The notes under the pieces were generated by a model that saw only the letters and a list, made by a program, of their open reading frames with translations, was not told the DNA's origin and searched no databases. 64,000 nt of DNA from Alnus glutinosa (taxonomy: Eukaryota; Streptophyta; Magnoliopsida; Fagales; Betulaceae): assembly GCF_958979055.1 (NCBI RefSeq), contig NC_084886.1:46517154-46581153 (forward strand), written 5' to 3'. A program made the position numbers and the translations under genes. This document shows positions 24,992 to 35,937 of the stretch, in pieces (the first letter of the stretch is position 1; every line of letters begins with the position of its first letter).

Positions 24992-25370
24992 TGGGTCGAA
25001 CCAAATTGGTTTGGTTTGAACAAAATTAACATCAACTAAATTTTTTGCAGGAACACAAACGGGCAAGATCAATGAATAGTGATTTCATTCAAACGAAAAA
25101 TGACATCTTGACATTGCAGGAAGAGTGTGGGGTTAGGTGAGATGTGACACCGATGCGACCCTGCGAAGTGCACATTAATGTATATGACATAATTAACAAA
25201 ATTCAATCTAGTTCGAACCAAATGAACAGTACCCAAGTCCAATAGTGAATCTTAGAGTAGGTTTTGATTTTTGAAAGATTATGTGGAAAAGAAGAGAGAG
25301 AGAAAGGAAGAAAAGAAAATGAGAGTATTAAAGAAGAGGAAAACCTGATGAGAAACTTTATGTTGATCTT

Positions 25371-26530
25371 GAAAAATAGAGATGACTTCTAATTTACCAA
25401 GTGTGTGATAGTGTGCAACAAAATATTTAAACTGTGAAATTTAAATGACACAAATATTTTGTTGACAAAGTAGAAACTCAATTAAGAGAAAAACTACTCT
25501 GGGGCAACCAAACCCAGGATATCCACTATTCAAAAGACAAAGCTAGTTACAAAGTAGTAGCACTCACATAACCTTATGCAGTGTTTGTACCTTGAACTCT
25601 GACGTGTAACCCAACACGAACGCCTCCCAACCAAGTCACCTATTTGAAGGGGTCTTCAATGGAATCTTTTACTTTAGGGCCAACTCCTAAGATAGACTTC
25701 ACACGAACACAGCAACGGCACTTGGCAACGGCTAGAGAGTAGACGGATTAAGCCAATAACTCTTAAAATATTCTCTCTAAGCACTACCAAATTCTTACAA
25801 TTTACATGCCTAGAGGCCTCTATTTATAGGCTACAGAAGACCTAAATCTACACTGATTCGGTTTTCTCTATGCGGCTTCCGGAGAGTAATTGAGGGCTCC
25901 CGGACGGACAACTGTGCAACCGACTTTCCAAATTCGCTGAAATTCTTTCCTAAATAGGGCCACGTCCGGACAGTGTTGCCTTAGCGTCCGGACAGTTGTA
26001 CTTCTGCCGCACGCAATTTCCATATTAAGGCCTGAGCGCCCGGACCATGAAATCTGACGTCCGAACGGTTGAACGTCTTCTGCACGACTTGCCTTATCAA
26101 GGATAGTGTCCGGACGAGAACACTACATCGTCCGGACGGTTGCAGCTATCTTCCCATATCTATGTTTTGGAAAGAAATCTGTTTTACTTGTCGAACACTA
26201 AAAGGTATCCGGACGTGTTGCTAAGACGTCCGGACAGATGTAACCGAGAACAGTTCGAAGCTTCTAGACATAGATGGAAGGTCTGGACAGAAAGTTCTCG
26301 TCTTCTAGTCGGATGATGGTTGACAGATGAGCGTTCGGACGGAATACCACGTCGTCCGGACGGATGCAATGGAACTGAACTAATTGTTTTGAATTCTGCA
26401 CAGAGTTTTCTTGAAGCTCATAACTGAAGTGTCGACTTTGAATAAAACAGCATCCCTGTATGATAAGCATTATTACATAGAAGTGATTTTGTCCAACAGA
26501 ATGCAACCAATCACAAAACTAACATATCTT
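25371..26530 (-). mobile_element. Copy-A-specific insertion with an LTR-like sequence rich in TCCGGAC motifs
   Basis: Absent from copy B, where GTTGATCTTG joins ATTGGTTGG directly near 63841-63856. ATCTT occurs at both edges (25366-25370 and 26526-26530), fitting a 5-bp target duplication, or microhomology for a deletion in copy B. Inside, 25460-26498 reads on the minus strand from TGTTGGACAAA to TTTGTCAACA, LTR-like ends, with TATAAATA at 25828-25821 and about twelve CCGGACG-type words on its upstream side. Confidence 0.55.
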
Positions 26531-26876
26531 AATTGGTTGGAAGATTGTGTGAAGTTGTGAGTGTGTGTAAAGGTGAGTTTGAGGTTTCAAGTTGGAAAGA
26601 AAAGTGTATGTGATATTGTTTGTTTTTGAAGTCTTGTGGTTGTGTTGGTTTAAAGATTTAAGTTTGTTGTGGTGTTATATGGAAGTGCAATTGATTTTGT
26701 TGGATGTTGAGAAGGGGAAAAAATGAGATTTAAAATACTCAGGAGTAATTCCCAGCAAAAACCGTACAAACGGTAAGTAACAAAAAAATAGGAAAGACGT
26801 TCAGTCATTTTCCGAACGGTCCACATCAGCAAATGTTCAGACGAATTGAAAAACCATCTGAATGGTGACAGTCTAC

Positions 26877-27342
26877 ATGCGACTCAAATAAGGCCAAGAC
26901 TGCACAGACGTTTGAGGGTCTTTAAAACCCCCATTATAAGCCCCAGGGAACCATTTGGTGCATTCCCCACCCTCCAGAGAGAGAAAGGAAGAGGAAGAGG
27001 GGATTTCTTAAGGGTTTGAGCTCAAATCTTCTAGTGGGTAAGCCACATACCTATTTCCTTAGCCTATCTCATTTATATTTCGTTCTTAATGTCGTGTTTC
27101 CATGATGAGTGTATTTGTGTATGTGCATATGCGACTCAGATAAGGTCAACATTGCACAGATGTGTTTGAGGGTCTTTAAAACCCCCATTATGAGCCCTAG
27201 GGCACCATTTAGTGTGTTCCCTACCCTCCAAAGAGAGAAAGGAAGAGGAAGAATGGATTTCTAGAGGGATTGAGCTCAAATCTTTTTATGGGTAAGCCAC
27301 ATACCTATTTCCTTAACCTATCTCTCATTTATATTTCGTTCC
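26877..27342 (+). repeat. Tandem duplication of a promoter-like block
   Basis: Two units of about 211 and 214 bases, starting ATGCGACTCA at 26877 and 27129 (period 252). Each contains CCCCCATTATAAGCCC or CCCCCATTATGAGCCC, a GAGAGAAAGGAAGAGGAAG tract and TAAGCCACATACCTATTTCC. The first retains a TATA-like TTATAAG; the second has TTATGAG. Confidence 0.8.
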
Positions 27343-27971
27343 TTGTGTGTTTGTGTGGGGATCATATGTTCTATTTCGAGTTTCTTACTGTTCAATAGTA
27401 GAACTCTAATTGTTAAAGGTGTGTGTAGTTAAGTTTTGTGTGGATTTGTTAAAGGTGTTGAGATGTATATTTTTGTGATTTTTGGAGCGTTGTTAAAGAG
27501 ATTTTTGGTCTGAAAGAATTGATTTTTGGGATAAAGCTTGAGACTTTAGTGTTTGAGTTAACAGTGGATAGTTGTCCTAATGGTGTGACTATCGTAACAG
27601 TTCCTACATCGTCATAACAATTTGTTCTTGCACAATACTAAAAGTCTACCATTTAGATTTTAAGTTAGGAGTTTGATCTAGAAGTGAGACTAATGGTAGA
27701 TCACCTTGCAGGCAAGGGAGTTGACTAGTACTAAAATGACTACCTTGTGGATTTCTACGAGCTTGGTGAATAAATTCTCACGCAGACTTATAAACTGAGA
27801 TTTTCAAACATGTATAGCTTGATATGAACTATACATTTTATAATGTTCTGAACATTTTTAATGTAATGATATGAGCCCTAATTTTATAAGTATGATGATA
27901 TGAACTTTACAAATGAATCATTGTATGTCTATTACTTCTTGATTTACACACATATAACAATATGAATCATT

Positions 27972-28274
27972 GGCCTTGTTTGCCAAGGACAGGAACGGAA
28001 CAACAGAGTAGTGCATAGCACTATTCTCATTATTTTCCTCACTTTTTTACATTTTTCAATAACAATCAACATCAAAACATTCTCACTTTTTTCACTTTTT
28101 ATATCACATCAATAATTTTTTATTATTATTCAAATAAAAAAATTCACTATAATACAAAACTTTTTACTTTTCCATACAAATTATTTTTACTTTATATCAC
28201 ATCATCACTTTTTACTAATTTCAAAATTAACAACCCACTACTATGTTCTGTACATGTATTTGCCAAACAACACC
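27972..28274. mobile_element. MITE with GGCCTTGTTTGCCAA ends
   Basis: The left end GGCCTTGTTTGCCAA matches the inverse of the right end (GGTGTTGTTTGGCAA) at 12 of 15 positions. The interior is AT-rich (TATCACATCA, AATTCACTATAATAC). I could not settle the target duplication, so the superfamily is open. Confidence 0.55.
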
Positions 28275-28481
28275 ACTAAATGTGTGTCATGGCCACTATC
28301 ATAAAATGTTGAGAAATGTTTGTGAAAAGAATATGTGGCATATCATACCAGTTATATAAAATTGACCTTGTGGCCAAAGTGATGTGTGTGTCAGTACTAT
28401 CCTGGATTTAAAAGCTATTGTAACCAGTGTAAGCACAAGTGAGTGGGGTCACCCTTGCTTGCATCATTTGTTGGGTGGATC

Positions 28482-28694
28482 CAATGGCGGATCTATTCGG
28501 GGGCTAGGGGGGCCTAGGCCCCCACCAAGCCCTAGATTTTTCTAAAAATAATAATAATAATAATAAATTTTATCCCTCAATTTTTTTTTTATTTTTTTTT
28601 TATTTTTTTTTTATTTTTTTAGTTTTAGACCCCTTAAATTTTTTTTTCTTTCGATTTGGTCCCCCCCAAATTGTCAATGTTGGCTCCGCCACTG
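28482..28694. mobile_element. 213-bp hAT-type MITE
   Basis: Ends CAATGGCGGATC and the inverse of CAGTGGCGGAGCC, with a perfect 8-bp target duplication GGTGGATC at 28474-28481 and 28695-28702. Both traits are typical of hAT elements. Confidence 0.85.
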
Positions 28695-28983
28695 GGTGGA
28701 TCACCCAGGGCCAGGCCCGATTGGGCAACTAGCGTATGGCTTGCTATGTGTATTTTAGGGCACCAAAATTGCACCTGACCTGAGGTCTCACAGGACACGC
28801 AAACCTTACTATAAAGGGGTTAAGGGCATGAATAAGCCATATCAAACACAGTAACAAATTTAAGATATTATGTGGAGAACTAGAGCTGAAATGACTGTTA
28901 TGATGCGTGGAAGGCTAATGCTAGATATAATTTAAATAGCGACAAGTAAATCCCGAATTCACACAATATTGAGCAAAAGAACC

Positions 28984-28984
28984 C

Positions 28985-29032
<48 letters not shown>
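28984..29032. repeat. Compound (CT)n(AT)n microsatellite
   Basis: CT repeats from 28984 to about 29010 continue directly into AT repeats to 29032, downstream of the ENH1-like gene. Confidence 0.9.
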
Positions 29033-29274
29033 GCACTTGAGAGTAATTCTATTGGTCGCAAAGGTTGCTCCTGGAGCTTCTTTTACTTGAAGCAGATCAT
29101 TTTCAAATTTACACCATTGAACAACACACAAAGGCTCCAAGAATAGAACTCCTGAGATAGTGAATACCAAAGACAAACTTGGGAATTTAAGGTCATGTAA
29201 ACCAGGCAGATTAATTTGGAGAGAAGGACAAAGGATCCATAAATCTGAATGCAACAGTAAGTCAGTAAGAAGAA

Positions 29275-29571
29275 TCATTGAAGACCATAAACAAGCAGGG
29301 CTCCAACTCCACCAATACCGGCCACCAGTCCAATGATGACCCCAATTGGAGGCAACCCTCCACCAACAGCTTTTCCGGTGTTCGCATCATACTGTGCAAA
29401 CCTCTTTTTTGGTGCTCTACATTGAGGGCATACATATGCATCCGGCTGCAGAAGAAAAAAAAGGTCCAAATTTCTCAATAAGTCATCACCTACTAAGAAG
29501 ATATCAATGACCGACCAAAGGGATCACAAAGCATTAATGTATATTGAAGAACTCTCTGCAATTGACAGAAG

Positions 29572-29602
<31 letters not shown>

Positions 29603-32191
29603 CGAGAAAAGAACAACAACAAAAGGCAGTCCTGTGATGCTAAAAGGTGCTCAAGCTGAGAGTGATTCCTCCTGGTCTTAACAGGAATTATGAAGAATAA
29701 TGCAATATAGGAACTAAGCTTACCTGCTCATCAAAAGGTTTCTGTAAAAAGTATATGAATCCACAGTCAAGGCATATGTGAGTAGCTCTAGCCTGCAAGA
29801 AGGTGCTCATTTTAATAACTGGGTGCAAAAAGCCGTTAAGATATTATCTTGAATCCACAAGACAAATAAAAAATTATTAGGAAATTGAAGCTTATTATGC
29901 CAAAATGTTGCTTGCCTTTTGAGTATCGGTTAATTTCCTTCCAAAGCGAGGAGGAGCTGGACGCTTTGGTAGTCGCTTAACATCTACTTCAGCTCCTCTG
30001 TATCACAGATGGATAAATGGTCCATAATTTTAAAAAAAATCTAAAGAAAAGAAAAAAAAAAATACAAATTCAACATCATCAGATCGCTTATGGATTTTCT
30101 TTTTATTATAGGTCAATATTAATTCTTATATTTTTTTCTACAATATCAAATATTCTCTGATTAGATTCTTCCAAATTGCACAAAGGGGAATGTAAAGGGC
30201 CATTATGCAGAGCATACTTGCAAGTTTCTTTAATTTGACCCAAAGAAAGATGAAGATCCAAAACAGAGTAGAAACATTAAACAAACTCCCATGCACAATG
30301 TGATAGTGAATGGGAAACCAAGATTGCATGTATAATAGAACTTACTTTCATTGGCAGATTGCGGGATAACTTACAATAGGAATCTGTAATAATGCAGTTT
30401 AACCCTTTCCTATCACATTATCATCTTTGGAGGAATACAGGACAGAAGTATTATATAATGGATTGAGTATGTTAGGCTTTGCACTTTCCAATCACATTAT
30501 CATCTTTGGAGGCATTTCAAAGTAAAATTTATTGCTTCTTGATGATGTTACCACATCGTGGGATTCTAATTTCTGGCATGTTGACAATCTTTGAAGATTA
30601 TTGCTTCAAGGTCCAGATAAATAGTGTCCAAGGAATTTATGATAGGAAATTCTTGCTATATTCTTAAAAGATCCATTAGTCTGTCTCACAGATATAAGGC
30701 TTCATAGCAATTTTGACTGGTAAATGAAAGAATTATTTACATTAGATCAGCTGCAATTCTGGACAAAGAGTTAAGCCCCCCCACTTGAGACAGGCTATAA
30801 CAGGGCTGCTGATGCACGTCTACAAAAGCATATATCAAACTTCAAATATTGATCATGTTGGAGTCACAGAATTTACTGTCACACTGATACTCAATCAGAT
30901 TTGTTTGAGATTGGAATTCTAAAATTCTATTTACTTGATTGCCCTACATACATGGAACTTTAGTCCTTCCATTCTAATTAACCTTAACATTTAAAGGGTA
31001 AAAAACATTAGAACAGCATTTCTTACTTTAATACAATAGAAGGTTTAAGATTCTATATCTTCATTAGTCCAATGTGATTATGGTAGTCATGTATATATAA
31101 AATAACCATGAAGAGACATCTCTTATATAATCTGTCATATATCTATCTTTGCACGTGTACGAATTATGGCCTTGATCATTAGAACTATGAGGTTTGAAAA
31201 ATATCTCTCAAATTCTGTTATTGAGATTACAGATACTAGCAGTTGGCATTTAAAATTAAATAATTCAAAAGCTTTTTTAAACAAACGTAGTCTAGCATTT
31301 TTAGGCAGCTTCAGATAAATTGTCGATTGCACTGCTAAGCCTAATTGCCTATGCCTCAATCATCGTCAATGCTTTAAAAATAACCCCTTACATCTATCCT
31401 CCATATACTTTTCACCAACATTGCGCAAATAACATAAATTGAAGAAGAGGATATAAACAAAATTGAGCAAAGTAAACCTGCTAACAACGAAGTAGATAGA
31501 GTCTGGCTTTGCTTGGATGGCAGTTTTTGTAAATCCCAGCTTATCAGCCGGCCATAGCTCATCTCCAAAGAAACTGCTAGTGTAAAGAACCTGGTCGCCT
31601 GCCTTTAGTCCTGCTTTTGCTGCATTTCCACCCCCATCTACAGCCTAAATCAAATGAGTTGCCATGAGCAACCTCAAATTCAGCCAAAAAAAAAAAAGTA
31701 AATAAAACAACATTATTCTACCTTTTTTGGGCGTAACTAATAACATAGAAAGCTGATGGAACTCACAGTTATGGTAACAACGCCTCCAGGCTTTTGGCCC
31801 AAAGTGAGGCCCAGTGGCTTGTCAACCTCAGCCTCAATGGTCTTTGAAGCCCCAGCAGTTCTTGCTGTGATCTGAAGCCCTCTTCTTACATTGGTGAAAC
31901 TGCTTCTATTCTCAGATATGAAGGAATCCGAGACACCCCTTTTGGCTTCTTGAAGTGAGAGGCCTTGGAAGGTGGATTTCTGGAGGGAGAACGAGTGTAA
32001 ACGCTTTTTTGTTAATGGGTTAATTGAGAACTGAGATTTAGGAAAGTTGATTTTGCTAGTAGAAATAATACCTGGCATTTCGATGGTATGAATGGTTTTG
32101 CGGCTGCTGTTGAAGAAGCTGAGATGGCGTGGTTCCTGGTAAAGGTGGCAGTGCAAGAGGAGGAAGAACCTGCAACCACAGCCGATGACAT
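29275..32191 (-). CDS. ENH1: ENH1-like plastid rubredoxin with PDZ domain
   Basis: Reconstructed as six exons: 32072-32191, 31767-31979, 31478-31644, 29916-29997, 29724-29792 and 29275-29445, giving 273 residues with all phases agreeing. Order of parts: an N-terminal Ser/Thr/Ala-rich chloroplast transit peptide (MSSAVVAGSSSSCTATF); a PDZ-like domain (EVDKPLGLTLGQKPGGVV, then VDGGGNAAKAGLKAGDQV); a rubredoxin domain with two iron-binding CxxC motifs, CLDC and CPQC; and a C-terminal Gly-rich membrane anchor ending LLVYGLQ. This matches the Arabidopsis ENH1 (At5g17170) architecture and length of about 270 residues. The family is a membrane-bound plastid iron protein linked to redox and salt tolerance. 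Intron 1 is only 92 bases; without removing it the transit peptide is out of frame. The intron after 29916 has a GC donor (AAG followed by GCAAGC). A longer open frame from 32324 is upstream UTR-like sequence and was rejected as the start. Confidence 0.9.
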
Positions 32192-32611
32192 ACTTGGTAC
32201 CACAGAGAGAGAGAGAGAGAGAGAGAGAAAAGCAAAGAAAGGATAGAAGGGAAGGGAACGAATAGATAACCTTTGATGGGCAGTGGGAGATGGACAGAGC
32301 AAGAGAGCCACACGCGATCTTCACTGCCCAGCCACAAATTATGAGGGATTCGTAAACGTACTAGGATCCACGATTTCTCCACATCCTATTCCTCTCTCTC
32401 CAACCCTTTCAAAAATTATGAAATTACGACTAAATTGCGTTGTCAAATAATTTTTTTTCTTCTTCAAATTCCTTTTTTTTTTTTCTTTTACAAAGCATGT
32501 CAAAATCATGCATATATTCTAACTATTAATGTTAATTTAATTAATTGAATTGAATCATATTATTTATTTCATAATTGTATCAGGGCCTTCGATCAAAGAG
32601 TCTTATTCCTC

Positions 32612-32642
<31 letters not shown>

Positions 32643-32800
32643 TGTTCTTTTTCTATTTCAATTATTTTTCAGAAAAATAAAAAATCATAATACATCGGTA
32701 TATGTAACGTATTACGCAAGGCAAATTAATAAACGAAAAATAAAATAGGCCTCTTAATTTTATTGATCTATTGTATGTCACGTGACGTGACAAAAATTTG
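32192..32800. other. Region between the ENH1-like gene and protease 1
   Basis: Contains the 5' UTR/promoter side of the ENH1-like gene with a GA tract at about 32205-32229 (CT-rich in the transcript). T-runs lie at 32470-32485 and 32611-32643. The protease 3' end follows from about 32655. Confidence 0.5.
32759..32764 (-). terminator. Possible polyadenylation signal of protease 1
   Basis: AATAAA on the minus strand about 37 bases after the stop. The paralog has the same word at 39189-39194. Confidence 0.45.
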
Positions 32801-34114
32801 TTAGTTTTTGGTGCAATCAGTCTGCTTGAATGAGAGCGTCATTTTTTCCTTATCATAACCGATCAAGTAATTAGCTTGAGCAAAGTTTCCGATTATTCCA
32901 AATCCACTCTCAGCAGCCCCATAATTCTGCACTGCAAGGCAGAAAAACCCAGCTTTTGGCGGTGGGATGAAGAAATTTTCGGGCGTTAGCTTCACGTCGG
33001 CACCTTCAAAATGCATTGTCAATATTGGTCCGTCCAAATTCTTTTCACTTTTATAGCAAAGCTGTGTCCCCAAATCCGGGTCGTCCGTAACGGGATCCAA
33101 CGTAATCTGGTTCTTCACTTCTGCCTCCAAGCGATCGTGAAGATCTTTTGACAAAAGCATAGGCGGAGTTCCTGAATCGAGAAACACGTTTCCCTCAGAA
33201 ACCGCACCAGAAGGGTCCCACGACAAATATTTATCTCCAACGCTAATTCCTTTTAGTGTCACAAAATATAATGTGGTGTCTCCTTTTTCTATTAAAGGTG
33301 TTGAAACCACACCGGCGCCTGAAACTTCGCTGCTGCTGCCAAAACTTACCTTGCTTGGAATGTCAGGATCAGTGCCGAATGGCGAAAAGCAATGGGAGAA
33401 CTTCTTGCTGCCAAAGGTTGTAGCCAATTGAGAAGCAAACGACATAACCCCTCCTCCTAAGCCAATGATTCCCGTCTCATGGTCATTGAAAGTACCGGTA
33501 TTGTTGTGACCACACCCGAAAACAACATCTGTGGAGACTTTTTGCCCTGTTGTGGATGTCAAGGTGACAGTTTCTTTGGCCAAAAAACCTCGGGTTGTGG
33601 AACTGTCTCCATACCCGTAAACATATTGGCAAGTCTTCTCAGGAGTACATTTGGTGTCTAGTTCATGACATTGATCGGAGTCACAGGAAATGTCACTGTA
33701 TGTTGAGGACTTGTCAGGATTGAACATGGGATAAATCTGGTTGTAGCAGCCTTCACAAGGTGAACATTGTGTCCAAATAAGGTCACTGCCAGTATCGGCA
33801 ATGCCATAAATGTCTGCAGGTGGAGTTCCGATGGAGAGCTTTATGAGATGCTGACCTTTGTATGCTCTTACTATTGTTTCGGGGGAATTTGCATCGACGT
33901 TCGCCAATCGACGTGGAAAAAATGTGTTCAAGTGCTCTGCAGGAGTTTTTTTAGCATCGTAGAAGGGAGATTTAACAGAGTCTCGTCGGATTAACTCAAC
34001 GGTGAACCCACCAATATTACTAGCCGATGTGGCCAAAAATCCTACAAAATAACTGCATAGAATAAACGCAACAACAAAGCGTGATTGAAAGCTGATTACA
34101 TTACTGCCTTCCAT
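32801..34114 (-). CDS. Nepenthesin-type aspartic protease (CDR1-like), copy 1
   Basis: Single-exon gene of 437 codons encoding a pepsin-family (A1) aspartic endopeptidase of the plant nepenthesin/CDR1 subgroup, predicted secreted. Residues 1-32 form a signal peptide with the core FVVAFILCSYFVGFLA. A prosegment follows, containing LIRRDSVKSPFYD. The first catalytic motif is DTGSDLIWTQC (Asp about 107), followed by the Cys-rich nepenthesin insert (CSPCEGC, then CDSDQC, CTPEKTC). The flap region is YVYGYGDSS. The second catalytic motif is DSGT (Asp about 313). The C-terminus has GIIGNFAQANYLIGYD and ends in CTKN. All key residues are present. CDR1-like proteases act in the apoplast in disease resistance signalling in Arabidopsis; that role is only an analogy here. 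Paralog: 39241-40542. Confidence 0.93.
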   Translation of the reverse strand: MEGSNVISFQSRFVVAFILCSYFVGFLATSASNIGGFTVELIRRDSVKSPFYDAKKTPAEHLNTFFPRRLANVDANSPETIVRAYKGQHLIKLSIGTPPADIYGIADTGSDLIWTQCSPCEGCYNQIYPMFNPDKSSTYSDISCDSDQCHELDTKCTPEKTCQYVYGYGDSSTTRGFLAKETVTLTSTTGQKVSTDVVFGCGHNNTGTFNDHETGIIGLGGGVMSFASQLATTFGSKKFSHCFSPFGTDPDIPSKVSFGSSSEVSGAGVVSTPLIEKGDTTLYFVTLKGISVGDKYLSWDPSGAVSEGNVFLDSGTPPMLLSKDLHDRLEAEVKNQITLDPVTDDPDLGTQLCYKSEKNLDGPILTMHFEGADVKLTPENFFIPPPKAGFFCLAVQNYGAAESGFGIIGNFAQANYLIGYDKEKMTLSFKQTDCTKN

Positions 34115-35937
34115 GATCGATATTGGTCAGTTTACTCTAATTCTGAAATAATTTCTCACATAAATGATAAATCTATACTATATATAATTAAGGTCGTAGG
34201 TTTACGTTGGTTGCCAAATATAGAGAACACAAAATGTGGTTCACTTTGCATATTTAGTATAATTTAGTTTCCACATACTAAATATTCAAGATGCATGTTT
34301 ATCATTAGGAGTAAACCAAGAGATCGATGACAACCATCAGTTTTTTTCATATCTGAGTAAATTATATATGGAATTGACTATTAATTACGAGAAAAATACT
34401 GATATTACAACGATCAATTAAATTGATTCAATATTTATCTGTTTGGTAATTTAATAGTTGACTATCTATTTTCAAATTATTGAAATTCCATTCCAAATAT
34501 AGGTCCTTACTATCTATATGGGGCCTCCTATTTGACTATTTCCTCTCATTTTTATATAGGAGCACGTACGCCACATTTATTTATTTATTTTTTTTTAAAA
34601 AAAAAAAATCAATGATGTATTCAAATCAATATAAGCAACAAGGGTAGTATATATATATATATATATATATAACCAATAAGCTAGGGAGTGGCTCTCCTCC
34701 ATTTGAGGAGCCTTCTGTTTCCGGATGCCATGTTTAAATAAAATAAAAATAATAAAAAATAAAAATGTGATATTATTTCTTTAGAACAAACAGCCCTAAT
34801 TTCTTGATTAATGAATGAGATTCAAAATTTTATTAAAAAAAATAAAATGAAATAAAACTTGAATACCCCGTGAATGACACATATGATCATATAGTAGTTG
34901 TTGGACTTCCCACATACATCGGATCGCCTGCCCGTGACACATATTAACATCATGATGTAAGACATATATATAATCCGTGAACACAATTGCATAGTGCACG
35001 CATATATAATATTAATTCATAAGAAATAACAAAAAGTAATATAGGAAAGAAGAAGACAAAAAGTTCCTTCATATTTTTCTTAAGAAAAAGGGAAAACTCA
35101 GCCTTAAAATTACCATTGAATAACTAATTAATATCTTTTAACTAATTGTGGCGTTAATCTTTTCGAAGTTGAAAAGTGTTAAAAGTCTCACATTGCCAAG
35201 TCATGAAGAAGAGTAAACCTCTTTCCTTAGGATGCCTTTTGTGGAAGAGTAAGGCTCAATAGACTTTATTATGGTATCAGAACTTCAAGGCCTTAGATAA
35301 TGTTGAGTCTTCCATCCCGTTGTTCACGTGTTTGGACAATAGTGTCACACGTGAGAGAACGTGTTAAGAGTCTCGCGTTGCCAAGGTATGTCTGCATTGT
35401 GGGCTTTATAAGCCTTGAACAAACCACTTCCCTTAAAAAATCTTTTGTGGAAGAGTAAGAGTGTGTTTGAGATTCCGATTTCATAGATAATAAGTGCGAT
35501 TTTAAACAAAATCGCAGAACATAAATCGTTTTAGGAACTGCGTTTTTAAAAATTGCGATTTAAAAATACAGAAAATCTGCTTTTTCAAATCGCAAGTAAG
35601 ATTGTGCTTTTTTAAAAACGTAAAATTTTAAAGGTTAATTTGCGATTTTTAAACGTTAAACTACCATTTTGTCAAATACTTAACTGCGTTTTTAAAACTC
35701 ACTTTTTTCAAATCACATATTTTAAAATCACAAATCCAAACAGATGATAAAGCGTAATAAACTTTATCAAAAAGTCAGGTTCAATCCATATAAATATCAA
35801 GAGGCATTGCATCTAATACAGTTCATAATAATACAAAAGACTGCTAGTACGTACCTATGACTAGTCCCCACAAAATCCAGTCATGCCTCAAAAGCTTAGG
35901 CCTGCAGCCAATCTCAAGGTAAGACAGACACCAAAAA
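34115..35937. other. Intergenic DNA of tandem unit 1
   Basis: 5' flank of protease 1 and 3' flank of B3-3. An A/T-rich TATA-like stretch (ATATATAGTA on the minus strand) lies near 34172-34186. A TA tract is at about 34650-34671, and a MITE at 35463-35743. No gene. Confidence 0.5.
35463..35743. mobile_element. MITE of the GTTTGNNATTNCGATTT family, second copy
   Basis: The left end GTGTTTGAGATTCCGATTT roughly pairs with the right end, whose inverse is CTGTTTGGATTTGTGATTT. It is absent from the same place in unit 2 (near 42855). Related to 4903-5241. Confidence 0.6.

Larger units (their letters stand above)
26531..28981. repeat. LTR-like non-coding DNA carrying two MITEs
   Basis: No coding region. 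The region has a duplicated promoter-like block (26877-27342), CCGAACGG-type words upstream of it, and two MITEs listed separately. It resembles the long non-coding LTRs nearby, but I could not find ends or a target duplication. Confidence 0.4.

Noticed and set aside
28020-28250. Possible tRNA or SINE in the repeat region
   Set aside because: No A/B box pair or cloverleaf could be drawn; the sequence fits a TIR-bearing MITE instead.
31737-32324. 195-codon single frame as the N-terminus of the ENH1-like protein
   Set aside because: Its first part is hydrophobic Ser/Leu sequence from the CT-rich leader. A 92-base intron with good splice sites joins a typical transit peptide to the conserved part and gives the family length.
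33479-33994. Plus-strand frames across protease 1 (and the same at 39626-40425)
   Set aside because: Antisense shadows of the intact protease genes.
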